Both the position numbers and the translations under genes were made by a program. Shown here piece by piece: positions 1 through 11,364 of a stretch of DNA of 64,000 nt. Each line of letters begins with the position of its first letter. Position 1 is the stretch's first letter. Below the pieces are notes generated by a model. That model saw only the letters and a list, made by a program, of their open reading frames with translations, did no database searches and was not told where the DNA came from. Where the stretch lies: NCBI GenBank assembly GCA_028386065.3, contig JAKUCV010006821.1:100045-164044 (forward strand). Reading direction: 5' to 3'. This DNA is from Turnera subulata (Eukaryota; Streptophyta; Magnoliopsida; Malpighiales; Passifloraceae).

Positions 1-634
1 AAAACCCTTCAAATGACTCCATTTAGGCAACTGGATAAAGAACCAAAGATGCTAGACCTAGGGATTCATCATGGATGGGAAGGTCTTAGGCACCCATCCA
101 TGTTGGGGCGAAACTTTGTGCAATTATAGGATTTTGTATGCCTTGTGCAAGTGTGCAAGTGTGAGAACCAAAACATATAATAACTGAATATTAAAAAGAA
201 AGGGGAGAAGAAGAAGATTGGGCTTGTGTTTCCACCACTAGAAACCACCTACATACCCCGGCGATCGGGTTCAAAGCCCACGTAGTTCTTGACATGGCAT
301 CACAACAATCACATCATCATCAACATCAACATCTCAACAATAATTGGTCAGACAAAAAGGGTTTAGGATTACCTCTTGTAGCCCTCCTCTAGCTCCATGG
401 TTTGGGTTGTTCCTCCCACATAATTTCCTTCCACTCCTCAACTTAATCTTGGAATCTTCTTGATTTTACCCTTTGCTTCCTTCAGTGAATGATGCTACCC
501 ACGAAATTCTGTCAGAGTTTTGCCTATGGAACTATTTCATAAGCTTGGAGAGATAGAGTTTCTCCAAGCTTCAAAGCTTTATCAAGAGTGTTTGTGTAAT
601 CCAATGCCTGTCCTTTAAAATGTGAGAGGAGGGT

Positions 635-644
635 CCTATTTATA
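635..644 (-). promoter_or_regulatory. TATA box of Tat LTR (fragment copy)
   Basis: The minus strand reads CTATAAATAG. The same sequence is in the LTR at 21360-22952, where it lies in the same context. It is the likely core promoter of the retrotransposon. The inverted-repeat cluster at 772-810 lies 125-175 bp upstream of it in the minus-strand sense. Confidence 0.6.
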
Positions 645-771
645 GTGTTTTGGGCAGCCTAGGGGCATGGACCAACATAATGATCAAGGTAATGGCAAAA
701 AATCTGGGCCAAAACCGAGTAGAATCAAAATACGGTCGAAAATTAGGGAGAAAATGTGTTTCTGGGTGTGC

Positions 772-810
772 ATGACCGCCATGGCCGGCGGTCATCCTGA
801 AATGACCGCC
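772..810. repeat. GACCGCC inverted repeat (LTR fragment)
   Basis: ATGACCGCC (772-780) and GGCGGTCAT (787-795) form perfect 9-bp arms around a 6-bp spacer. A further single arm is at 802-810. The two other LTR copies carry an extra ~65-bp block with two more arm pairs, so this copy is the short form. Confidence 0.7.
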
Positions 811-1427
811 CGCGCCTACGCGTTTCACCGGTTCTTTCCTTTTTTGCTCGGTTCTCTCCTAATTCCTCCCTGATTTATCCTACCGCGTAATTAACCCCTA
901 GACTGCCCAGAATCCTCTGCTTTCTTGATTACTACTCCTCTCAATCATCTCCTAATTGACTAATTACACATTGATTCCTCATTTTAAGCCAAAATCATAC
1001 CAAAAACATTCTTGCTATCAAGGAATGATTTAACTCTGATTTTCCACGAAAATCATAGCTAAATTTGTCTGCAAGCATGGTCTTGATGGGTTGTGCAACT
1101 CTGAAGAAAAATTCACACCTTATTAAATTGGATCCTTATATTTGTCTTCAACCCAAGAATAGATATAATTGGGTTTAATTAATAAACAAGCCCAAATTTA
1201 ATGAGATAAAATACATTTTAGCAATTTAGTCCTTAACATATCCTATGATTAAATCGTCTCATTAATCCTAGGCATATAAAAGTCTTAATTACTATAACGT
1301 ATAAATTCTACTAAAATTAAACCCCATCCATGCTTCTACCCAAGACTAACTCATCAATCTTATGATTCAAACATGTCTGGAGTCTATTCTCAGTATAATT
1401 TTTATGGGTCAAATTTGGGCGTTCACA

Positions 1428-1466
1428 GTCGGGTATTCACAGTGGGTCAAATTTGGGTTGTTCACA
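1428..1466. other. Scrambled LTR-terminus junction
   Basis: Directly after the LTR end, 1428-1441 is the exact reverse complement of the LTR start (TGTGAATACCCGAC). Then 1442-1466 repeats the LTR end (GGGTCAAATTTGGG...TTCACA). So three LTR termini are packed into about 65 bp, one of them inverted. This could come from LTR-end recombination or repair. Confidence 0.55.
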
Positions 1467-2322
1467 CGTACATTCTTTTGAATCTGTCCGAATTTGAAAT
1501 AATTACTTTTCCGAGGAAGGGCTTGGCACTGTGAACCAATTGATGGGGACTCAATCCCGCAACACCAAGATGAAGAGCTCTTGGCTTTTACCCAGAGCAT
1601 CTTCCTAAGAAAAGAAGGTTGAGCGAGAGCGAGTCTCTCTTGTCCCGTAAAGCAGCACTAAAGTTCACAAATCAAGTCCAATCTCAAACAAGGAGCTAAG
1701 TGGACGAATTTAGTTCAAGTGCAAATACTGAAGGCAAATTCTGTCGAGGTTGCTGGGTTTTAAGTGAGATCACTATGACTCCTCCAATTGCATCTGGGAA
1801 TATGTTTGGAAGGAAGGTTCTTCGGGAAGTGGTTAATTCGTCTATTTTGGGAATCATCGAATCGGTCCTCTCCACTCGAATCGAGCAAGTTCAAATGCAT
1901 TTGGAAAATAATGATCACAAATTGCAGGCCATCGAATTTAAGCCACGGTCACAGGGTATTTGTCCCTGCCAACCGAGCCAGGGTGCGATTCTCACAAAGA
2001 CCCCGGTTCAAAAGTAAGCCTAGAGATCAAGATTCTTTATGGAAAGTGGCATCACCAGGATACTTCTGGCATCAGCATTCGAAGATTTGGCAAGGAAGAA
2101 TAGGCCATAAAACCTCTACGGCGCTCAAAAGAGGAAAAATCAAATACGCACTACACTCTTTTGTCTTTTATCGGGTTTTTATCCCATTGGGTTTTTCCTC
2201 ATAAGGTTTTTAACAAGGTAGTCAACTCTAAAGTGCGTCCTACTAGTAGAAAATAGTTAAAAAGCGAGAATAGATTGTCAAATAATCGAACTTGTAGCAA
2301 GTCCAACCATTTCAGGGCTACT
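1467..2322. other. Older host sequence split by Copia element A (left part)
   Basis: This stretch continues at 34443 once element A and its CTACT target duplication are removed. No convincing protein is encoded; the two open frames here (1700-2017 and 1788-2204) overlap and match nothing I recognise. Bases 2158-2215 contain the phrase GGGTTTTTATCCCATTGGG followed by TTTTTCCTCATAAGG and GGTTTTTAACAAGG. That wording recurs near the 3' ends of plant LTR retrotransposons, so this is probably a relic of an older element. Confidence 0.4.
2318..2322. repeat. TSD of Copia element A (left copy, CTACT)
   Basis: CTACT immediately before the left LTR of element A is identical to 34438-34442, immediately after its right LTR. 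The two copies are 32 kb apart, with other insertions in between. Confidence 0.85.
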
Positions 2323-3379
2323 TGTTGGCACAAAAATGCTAAGAAGGTGAGGTTGAATTAGCGTTTCCTTCTTTTTGGCTTTTCTGAAGATTTGGTTCTT
2401 TCTATGAAGCCAAATGTGAAACTAATTGGAAAAGCAATATTGAAAATAGAAAACTAAAGAATAGAGGCAATTTAGGGTGGTTTCCCAATATTGAGTACGT
2501 CCACTAGCTAAAGGTCCCCCCTTTAGGAATTCTAACTATCTACTAGATTTGGTTTTCACAGGTGAACCAAAAACCTACTATACACAAGTTTTTGCAGGCT
2601 TAACTTGTAAAACCTAACCCAAAGCTAAACCTAGATTTGTCTATCCAACAAGATTAACTCCTAATCCTGCTGATTACAATCTTTCAATAAGCAAAACTTC
2701 TAGAGTGTCTCACTCGAGAAGTTAAATAATTTGAGTATAAAGAATATCTCTAAAGATAAGCACTTTTTTCACAACTTAGAATCTCTTGAATGGCTAGGTT
2801 GAATTGTTGTGAGGCTTCAATCCTCTATTTATAGATTCTAAGGATGGGGAGGAGTGTTTCTCAACGGCTAGTAGGCTTATAGGTGGAACACGAGTTGACC
2901 TCTTGCTTCAATAAAGGAACTGTCTACGTAGATGAGATAGATCTGGATATTTATTGGGCAGAAATTATCTTTCTTTAAAAAAATTTCCAAAACTGGAAAG
3001 TGAAACCATTAAATCTTCTAGAGCTGAGAGAGGATGTGAGGACCACTTTTCTGATCTTTTTCTGACTCTTGGAGAGCAACTATAATGGTTAGTGGAGTTG
3101 CTTTAATGTTAGCTACTTTTTTGGACCACTGCTGCAACTTTTGCGACCACAGCGCTAACTGCCAAGAAAGCGACCCTTTTGGTCGATGCGTTGAAGCCAA
3201 ATGTTCCTGGATTTGGTTTTTGCAAGAAACCAATTTTTTCTGCCAAAACTTAAGACATACAATACTTACCAAAATATTTTTTAATCATCTAATACTATAA
3301 TAGTCATTGCATAATTATCATAAATATGCTAAACAAGATTATTCTTAATTAAGCCCTTAATCACATGTTCAGGCTAATA
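2323..3379 (-). repeat. 3' LTR of Copia element A
   Basis: Homologous to 33357-34437 across its length. It starts TGTTGGCAC and ends GCTAATA, where the partner LTR has GCTAACA. The minus strand carries a TATA box (CTATAAATAG at 2824-2833). The adjoining minus-strand sequence AAAAAATGGGGAGAT (3380-3395) is the polypurine tract expected next to a 3' LTR, which fixes the element's orientation. Confidence 0.85.
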
Positions 3380-4904
3380 ATCTCCCCATTTTTTATGATG
3401 ACAAACATGTTGTCATTTCTGCCATAAAAAGTGGTTGAAAAACAAGATAACCAATTAAATAAGCTCCCCCTATTTCATAGGCATAATCGAGAAATATATA
3501 ACGCGTTCATTTGGCTCATTTAAACAGCCAAATGCTCCCCCTGCGTTTGTGCATAGTATACTTAAAGAAAAATTTACTAAAGGCTTTTTGCCAATAGCAC
3601 CCACTACATATAAGCAGAGTATACTTTGTTCATTGGTATGATTTCATACCCAAAATTTCTCATGCGTATAACATTCAAGTAAAATAGTATTATCATTTGG
3701 CTTTTTCATAAAGCCAAATCCTTCCCGCATTATAAGAGCGATTATCATAGCAACCATATTTGGCTATTTCACTGAGCCAAATATTATTCCTTACATCAGA
3801 AAATAAACACAAGGTATACCGCAGTAGTAGATCATAAAGCATTCAACAATAACAAATATTATCTCCCCCCTTATCATCAGCAAAAGAGCAAACACAAATA
3901 ATATGTGAGGTAGATAATTTATATATCCAAAAGCATAAGAAACCAAATATCTAAAAACAAGCCAAATATTCAAGTTATACAAACCATAAGTAGGATAGTT
4001 ATAGAGGTACTTAACTAAAATGCAGATGGGAATGCAATGCATGACCTAAGAGCATTCGATATATGGAGCATCAATCTTCAACAGAATCATCTTGAGTAAG
4101 AACTACAACGATTTGTTAAGTTTCTCAAATGTCTTGGTCTGGAACTTCTTCATTTGGCTCCTGATAGAATTTACCTCTTCCTTTAGCTCACAAATTTCAT
4201 CCTTCATCCTAGTAACCAGTGCATTTAGTTCTTCAAGCTTGTAATCCTCTGTGGCGGCATTTTTGGTCACAGAGTATTCCCCATCAGGATTTGGCTTGAT
4301 TGACTTCTTGGCTAAAGTGTCAGCATTGATTTCCTTGAGCCTAATTGGTTTATCAGCATCAGTGTGCTTAATCATCAATTATTTTGCCAGCAAAGTGATG
4401 AGTGCACCATGAGAGAGTTCCTTATAGATATCCATGTGATGGAGGATGAGAGTACCGAAACAAATAGAAGATCTCTCAATAAGGCAAGCAATGATCCATT
4501 GATCAAGTTTCTTGATCATAGTGCGAGAATTCTTACTTGGCATGATGATTCGAGTGAGAGTGTACATCAGAGTCCTCTCTCTTGCAATCAAAGCATTGTT
4601 AGAACCAGAATTGTTGCTGCTGAAGAGGAACTAATTTTGTTTGAAGTGGCAAAGAGTCTTTCGAATGTTGATTGGGGTTCCAGATGCAGAATCATAGAAC
4701 CTTATCTTGCCCGGTTTCATTTTCAATATATCACAGATCATCTCAGCTGTCACTGTATTCTTCTTCCCTTTGATTTTTGTCTTGACGCAAGTGAGCAGAC
4801 CATCATTCCCATATTCCACAGTCTTATTGTCATAGAAATCTTTCATCAAAGCTTCATATCCGTGTTCCTTCAATGTGTTAGAGTAATGCCCAAAAGCCAA
4901 TCAC

Positions 4905-6440
4905 TGGATGATTATATTTTATGTCATGTATTTTTTATTAAGGTTTTATTCCAATAAATATGTTTATCTATGATATATACTTGCACATATTTATAACCTA
5001 AGAATATTTTATATTCTTGAATTGTCCCTAGTCGATTATTATTATGGATAGGTTGTAATAATAAATTAAGACTAGCGTATGTTGAGAATTATATGAGATA
5101 TGAATTCTATATACGGGTACAAGTTAGAGAACTTGTGGACTGGACCGACCCGACATAAGAACACTACATGGACTGCTATGTATTATCATTAGTGGTTCCT
5201 ATATGTATTGTTCTTAGACCTGAGATCATCAAGGTTCCCAACATGTGAGTCGTATACTTTGATATTACTCTTGGTTATTCGTAAATGAGTAGACCTAAGA
5301 GTAATCATTGGGTATATGAAATAATGTGTAGTGGGTTTTGCATGATCAAGATGGGATTCGTCCAATCCATATAACGGGTATATTATCAGTTGGGCGTCGA
5401 ACCCATATAACGGGTATATTATCAGTTGGGCCCCTTGAAAGAGTTGAACTATAAATGCCTGGCCAAGCTCGGATTAAGTGATATGGGGATATCATTTGTA
5501 TCCGTTTTACACAGTTAACTCGGGGATCAAGAAACCTTAGATTAAACATATACGAGAATGACATATTCAATGTCTCGTGTTTGATGTTGATAATGAGACG
5601 AAAGGATAATGAAATTTTTCCGAGGCATAATGAATCAGTACTGATCTTGTCGTTTGGGTAGCAATGATATGTTGCTAGACACCGCTCATTGCTTATAGTT
5701 GTAAATGAGAGTTTACAATTATTGCCAAACACAAGTGCCTACAGGGTCACACTCTTAGAGCTGTTGAATCGAGCTAGTGGTTAGACCATGGTTGGACCAT
5801 GATTGGACCAGGATATTGAGCTAGTGGTCAGACCATGATTGGACCATGGTTTAACTAGGTCATTTGGGTTGATTAGGTTCATTAATTGCCAGATTTTTGT
5901 ACCAGAATTTTTGCCCTAGAAGATGTGTAATCCCATATTTGTTGATATATATGTTTAATGGCATAGTGGAGCGTTAAGTCATAGTGGAAACATAATCGTG
6001 AAGGATAAGACATGATTATGTTGGCCAATGACTTAATAAACTATGCATTAAGCGTTGTATGTAATGGATTGAGTGTATAATCAGATTATGCACATTCATT
6101 TCAGACTAAGCACACACACTTCATTTTGAGAGAAAACACATCAAACACTAGGCTCTCTCTCTCTCGGAAATTCTGCAGCTAGCACTGCGGTTTGGGAGTG
6201 CTCGGGTTAGTGATCGTGAGACGGTTGCTAGCGGTCATCAACGGTTCGTATGGATACCGTAGAGGAGTAGGATTTCTGTCCAGTTCTTGCTGATTCAGAT
6301 CATCAGTTGAGTGAAAGATCTCAACCAAACCAGGTACGAAAATCTTGTTATTCGGTTTACCCCGTTTCACATGGATCCTCCATTATTTCCAGGTTTTCCA
6401 CTGCGCATATTGTGTCTTTGTTTGCATACCCGGTTACTTA
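4905..6440. mobile_element. Unclassified ~1.5-kb insertion in env-like ORF (possible solo LTR)
   Basis: Coding similarity to the env-like ORF stops near 6440 and resumes near 4900, so the sequence between is an insertion. It has no convincing ORF. It contains a CT microsatellite (near 6150), a 36-bp tandem duplication (5367-5438) and repeated GACCATGATTGGACCA phrases (5786-5850). The composition and lack of coding suggest a solo LTR or non-autonomous element, but I could not find matching termini or a TSD, so the edges are approximate. Confidence 0.4.
5367..5438. repeat. 36-bp tandem duplication
   Basis: The sequence CCATATAACGGGTATATTAT begins at 5367 and again at 5403, and both copies continue with CAGTTGGGC. 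It lies inside the unclassified insertion. Confidence 0.75.
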
Positions 6441-8835
6441 CACAATGTAGTTAAGGTGGTGAGCTTAGCATCCCTCAACAAGTTTGCTACATCAATTCCT
6501 TCAAAGTCGTTTAGAGCCATGATGCATGTGGGGGTATGAGTGAAGTATTTCTTATTTGCCTTTTTGCTTGATCTGGACTTGGTCAGAGCCTTGAGCTTTC
6601 CTTTGCCTAGAGTTGGGTAGTTTCTTCCTCTTTTTCTGATTCCTCCTCAACCTCAAGCTCTTTATCATCGTCCTCTTTTTTGTCTTCCTCATCATCTTCC
6701 TTACCATCATCATCATGATCATCTCTTTCCTAAGAATCATCATCAGACCCTTCCTTGTTTGATTAGTTGTCATTCTCTGGTTCATCCTCAGAATTTTGTT
6801 CCTTGTCACTCTCATTTGGTTCCTTGTCACTATTATTTGGCTCTTCATCAGCCAAATCATCATCAAATTTCTCTTTGTCTTCTTCACTCCTTTTTCTCTT
6901 TTTGGAGCTCTTGTCACCTCCATCGACAGGTCAATTCTCCCTTTTATCATCATCAGACTCCACTTCAAGGACTTTATCTCCAAGCTTCTTTCCTCCTCTT
7001 CCGAACACAGTTTCTGCACGTGTGTTTGGCCTGACAAGTTGAGCTCTTGATGTTTGTGTTTGTGTAGTTGGGGTTTGAGCAAGGTGCTTTGGCAGCTTTG
7101 GTTGCGGTGCATCAAATTTGGTTTTAGAGCTCTCAGCCTCTTTCTCAGGTTCAGCTTGTGGGATGACTTTCTCAGCATCAAATTTGGTCTCTGGTTGAGC
7201 CAAATCTCCTTCTGGCAGCACGTTTCCATCTTTCTCTTCAGGAAGCAGGCTCTAGTTTATCACAATCTCTTCTTCTACCTTCTTAGCCGCTTCTTTTACA
7301 ATCTCTGCAGCTTGAACCAAATCATTTGTCGCATCCATGTCTTCTTCTAAGATTGGAATCCTAAGAGGGATTTCATCAACTTCTCCAGCACTCTTGTCCT
7401 TCTCAGCTTCATTAGTTCCTTTTGCTCTCCAGATTTGGCTTCTTCTTCAGCCAAATTTCGCCTTTTAGGACTAGCAGAATTGGCTCGCATCGCAGAAAGT
7501 CTTTTCTCTTTGCATCTTTAGAGCTATGTTTCAGATTATCTATGACTCCTCCTAATTCCATCATCTTCCCTGCAAAGAACTCTTCAGCATCTTTTCCCAG
7601 AGGTGGCACCAACGATCTCACAAACTCAGCAAGAACACTACTCTTGGTTTTTTGGAACCAGAACCCTCACCAACAACACCAGTTTTAGCCATAAATTTTT
7701 TTTTTACCAGATTCAGCCCCTTTTTCAACACTCACAACAACACTATCATATAGTTCTTGCATCCGATTGTGTTTCAATAGAACCTAATATAATTTTCTCA
7801 GCAACATAAACTTCCCCAGAACTTGAAACACGGACACTAAAAGGAGCAAAGGCTAAAGTCCAGACTCAAAGATGCTACTCGATGGTGTGTCTTCAAGAAT
7901 GAAGACATGGACTTTGGGATTAGATTCTTCTTCCGAAGGCATCATGGGTTCTTTGAGTTGTGTATCCTTAGGTTGTGCTCTAAGCTTGAGCTTCTCGATT
8001 TGCACCGCAGCCTCTCTTTCTGGTAAAGTTAATTCAGGGCTTGTACTCTCTTCAATTGCCTTGCCCTTCTTCTTTTCAGCTACTGAGGACTTGGGAAAAT
8101 TAGGTTTTGTAGCAACAACTTTTATTCTTCTATTTGGAGGTGAAACGCTCGCGTCCCAATTTATTAATATAAAATAGAATTTAAATATAAAATGAACAAA
8201 TTGCTCTTATGACGAAAATCATCAACTTAACACCTGTATCCCAAAATATCTAATTAAATTAATTAAAGCATGTGAAAAGACCAAATTGTCGTTTCTACCC
8301 GAGATACGATACAAATAAGATAATCCTCATTTAATTACGCAATATATCATACAATAAGTAATACAATTCGAGTATGCAGCAGAAGACAAATACATAAACA
8401 AATATGAATGTAATGCACCCTATGGATCCGACCCGAGGAGGAAAGCACCGCCACCTGCTGATATGCACCACTGCTCAACGAACAGCTAACCTGTAAAAAT
8501 CTGTGAGGGGGTGAGACCAACCACTGTCTCACCGCAAACAAATAAACCAGTGTACACAAATACAAATCAACTACAAGTACACTGGTATCAGGCAAGAACA
8601 ACCACAATGCACAAACAAGTCACAATGAACAATACAAGTCATCATAAGACTTCAAACCAAAACTGATCTTTAATCACTTTGTTATCATTGTACTTTATTG
8701 TTATTAGGGTTGAATCTTTTATTAGGATTTAGCATTTTATTAGGGCCCTCTACTGTGTGCGTCGAGCTCGGTCCCCTCTGATCAGACAACCAGGGCATAA
8801 GCCCATATACAATCAGGGCCCAAGCCCAAATATCA

Positions 8836-8893
8836 TCATAGAGAGAGAGAGAGACAGATAGAGAGAAAGAGGGAGGTAGAAAGAGGGAGGTAG
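8836..8893. repeat. Purine-rich GA microsatellite in Tekay LTR
   Basis: A run of GA dinucleotides followed by two near-copies of GAAAGAGGGAGGTA. The reverse-complement form is at 26006-26070 in the other LTR copy, so the tract is part of the LTR. Confidence 0.7.
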
Positions 8894-10981
8894 AACCGGT
8901 CATAATAGACCCATATGGTAAACTGCATATACCATGCTTAACCGCATGAAATCCCGAGGGGTAACACTTCCCGCTCGAACCAACTGGTCAACAGCCCCAC
9001 ATTAGAATTATTATAGTATGTTATTCCCAATTATGCTTAACGAGTTTTGCCATACGTTATTATCAAACAGGGTTGTGTGGATTTTATAGCTTATTCCCAA
9101 ATCCGGGCCTCCAGCCCTCAAGTCACTACACGAACCACAAAGTCATAACACATGTTATATCTCATAACCAACAAACTCATGCTCAACTAGCATATCATAT
9201 CAAACAGGCACGTAATACACATAATCAGACATACTGCATCAAGGTATCATCATTAAGATGAAAACGCAAACAAGAACATCAGCGCAGCAGGCATATATGC
9301 ATATAGTATTCAATACCAACCAAGTATTACCACTTCTTGTTTCAAGTTTATTAACCGAGCATTGTAGGCAGTAATGCATACAAAGGTTTATAAGTCCTCA
9401 CCTGAATCACCTTAGAATGCCAGTGTCCAGTCCTACTTTTGCATAGTGTTTGTGCATAAAGTCTATGATAACTCGCATCCAAGATAACTCAATTTCTAGC
9501 TAGTGTCAACTTCCCTATATGACAACATATAATGTACCGGTTAAACAAAACGAAATCATTGAAAATCAATTTGTACTCACGTGAAACGCATTAGTGGCTT
9601 GGTACAAATCCCCACTTAACCTTTATAAAGGAACACCATCAACTAAGTCAAAGTTGCCTCAAGAATTCAATATCTCAAGTTTGACTTGAAAACAAATGTA
9701 AAGCTTTTGTAACTTGACTGTGGCCTAGCATAGCATGTGCATAAAAGTAGTAGTTTAAAAATCATGGAATAAGCGAATTCAAGGTATTCAAAGACCCATT
9801 CTGGTCTTGGAAGATTTGTTCGCAAAGACACGGTGGAATCACCAATATTTCATGTTAAGAGTGAACCTAAAGAGACAAGGACATGATCAGACACGTGCTC
9901 TACCCAGCCATTATCAACCTTCATAGACGTGTTCACATATTTAAGTAATCAAACTAACGGAACAAAAGTTAGTATCTTGCAGGAGGCCTAGTGTATATAG
10001 GTGGAACTACTGTTATTGCCATTAGTGCAATCTAGTAGGGTCACCGTAATCAAATTCTATTTCAAAGTCCAGTATTATTACTTCCGACATTTTAACAGAG
10101 TGCATGACAAGACCAAAACCCACGTATTTATAACCAGTCTAGACAAGTTATATATATGGCTACATGTTTTTTTTATGGTTAAATAATTAACTCATGATCA
10201 CGAGATAGGCAAATCACATATTCAAAACTTCTACACAAAGGAACTGACCTTCACAGAAATCAAACAAGCAACCTATCGACACCGAATCCAAACACGAACT
10301 GGAAAGGAATGGAGGATCAAAATCCTTACCATAAACCTGCTGTCCAAATCGGAACAGCAACGTCTTCCGAGCCCCAAACTCGTAACCTCACTGTGCGTTA
10401 ACCACCCCGCAAGAACAACACCAACACTATTCGTCGCCACTAGCCTCACTGTTTGGAAACACTGAATCACCAACGACATAAACAAACCCGCATCCGCCGT
10501 CCTCAAACGACATTAGACCACCAAGCACAACCGACTCGCCACCACCACAAACCCATTCGGGTAAGAACCAGAAAACGACCAAATCGAAGCCAAAAGAAAA
10601 GGAAGAGGGAAGAGCCGGCACTTACCGACCACAGGCGACGATGGCGGTGTGAGCACGACTGCTCGGGACCTGGTGCCGGTGGCAACTGCTGCTACGACAA
10701 CGACCTCGACCCGTGACCAAAACGAGCGAACGACGGCCCGAGAGAAAGCAAAGACAGTGACGGCGAGGGAGACAGGTCGAAAAAAAAGAAAAGGGCTGGA
10801 GAGAAAAATAAAAGTAAAAGGAATAGGAGGAAGAAGTTTGTGGGAAAATGGTTTGGTAATCCGCAGTGAACACAAATGGGAAGAATAGGAGAGTGGAGAG
10901 GAAATCGGAAAAAGGGAGAAGTGGCAACCGTTCTGGAAGAAAAGAGAAAAGAAAGAAAAAGGAGAGAGGAAGAAAACGAGG

Positions 10982-10991
10982 GTTTTTATAC
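10982..10991 (-). promoter_or_regulatory. TATA box of Tekay solo LTR
   Basis: The minus strand reads GTATAAAAAC. Just upstream on that strand are two telo-box-like units (AACCCTAACCCTA, 10991-11007) and a 24-bp palindrome (11019-11042). The homologous LTR at 23409-26681 lacks this TATA segment at the matching place. Confidence 0.55.
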
Positions 10992-11018
10992 CCTAGGGTT
11001 AGGGTTGATTTCGGCCGG

Positions 11019-11042
11019 GACCAAAACGACGTCGTTTTGGTC
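11019..11042. promoter_or_regulatory. 24-bp perfect palindrome with GACGTC core
   Basis: GACCAAAACGAC followed by GTCGTTTTGGTC is a perfect inverted repeat with no spacer, centred on GACGTC, a core bound by plant bZIP factors. It lies about 28 bp upstream of the LTR TATA box on the minus strand. The counterpart at 23742-23766 has two changes. Confidence 0.6.
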
Positions 11043-11364
11043 TTAGGCACGGTCAACCCTCTTCCCTTGGTCAAAACGCAGGCCAAGCTTGAGTTTTATG
11101 TTTGGCCTATCCCGAAACTACGTAGTTTTTGGCAAAGCTACACTACACCATGTGTTGTACCCTTAAACACAATTAAATTCCGTAAAACCCGAAACTAGGA
11201 TTAAATCCAACATATATAAAATATTTCCGTGTAAAAATAAATTAATAACATTAATTTTCTTGACCAAAAATTCCGGAAATTCTACAAGGGTAAATTTAGA
11301 ATTTTAAATTCCAAAAATTTAAAAATTCCATAAAAATTAATTAACGAAAAATCGGGGCGTTACA

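Larger units (their letters stand above)
1..1427 (-). mobile_element. Tat-family LTR, partial (cut by window start)
   Basis: This is the third copy in the window of the LTR that bounds the Tat element at 11915-22952. It aligns by eye along its full length with 12040-13245 and 21482-22952 and ends in the same GTTCACA terminus. Read on the minus strand it begins TGTGAACGCCC and runs off the window edge, so about 100 bases of LTR are missing. It keeps the TATA region that is deleted in the LTR at 11915-13245. Its GACCGCC inverted-repeat cluster is shorter than in the other copies. Whether it is a solo LTR or one end of an element extending left cannot be told from here. Confidence 0.85.
8141..11364 (-). 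mobile_element. Tekay-like Ty3/Gypsy solo LTR
   Basis: Read on the minus strand this 3224-bp sequence starts TGTAACGCCCCG and ends GCGTTTCA. It is homologous, in opposite orientation, to 23409-26681, which is a 3' LTR because a polypurine tract and Tekay-type 3' end precede it. No internal region is attached, and the flanks are GGAGG (8136-8140) and GGAGA (11365-11369), a TSD with one mismatch. So this is a solo LTR left by LTR-LTR recombination. It interrupts the env-like ORF of element A. The open frames inside it, including those at 10427-11198, are low-complexity and not genes. Confidence 0.85.

Noticed and set aside
1700..2204. Two overlapping plus-strand frames of 105 and 138 residues
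   Set aside because: No recognised domain and no support for either frame; probably part of an old element.
4364..4957. Plus-strand frame of 197 residues
   Set aside because: It is the antisense shadow of the env-like ORF of element A, whose minus-strand frames carry recognisable motifs.
4905..6440. Integrated pararetrovirus
   Set aside because: There is no coat, movement or RT motif; the region is non-coding and looks more like a solo LTR or non-autonomous insert.
6552..7350. Overlapping Ser/Leu-rich plus-strand frames
   Set aside because: These are shadows of the acidic low-complexity part of the env-like ORF on the minus strand.
10991..11007. Interstitial telomere repeat
   Set aside because: Only two AACCCTA units in a promoter-like context; better read as a telo-box motif.
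10427..11198. Several overlapping frames on both strands
   Set aside because: They lie in the solo Tekay LTR and are low-complexity Ser/Phe or Lys/Arg sequence; the same region is non-coding in the second LTR copy.
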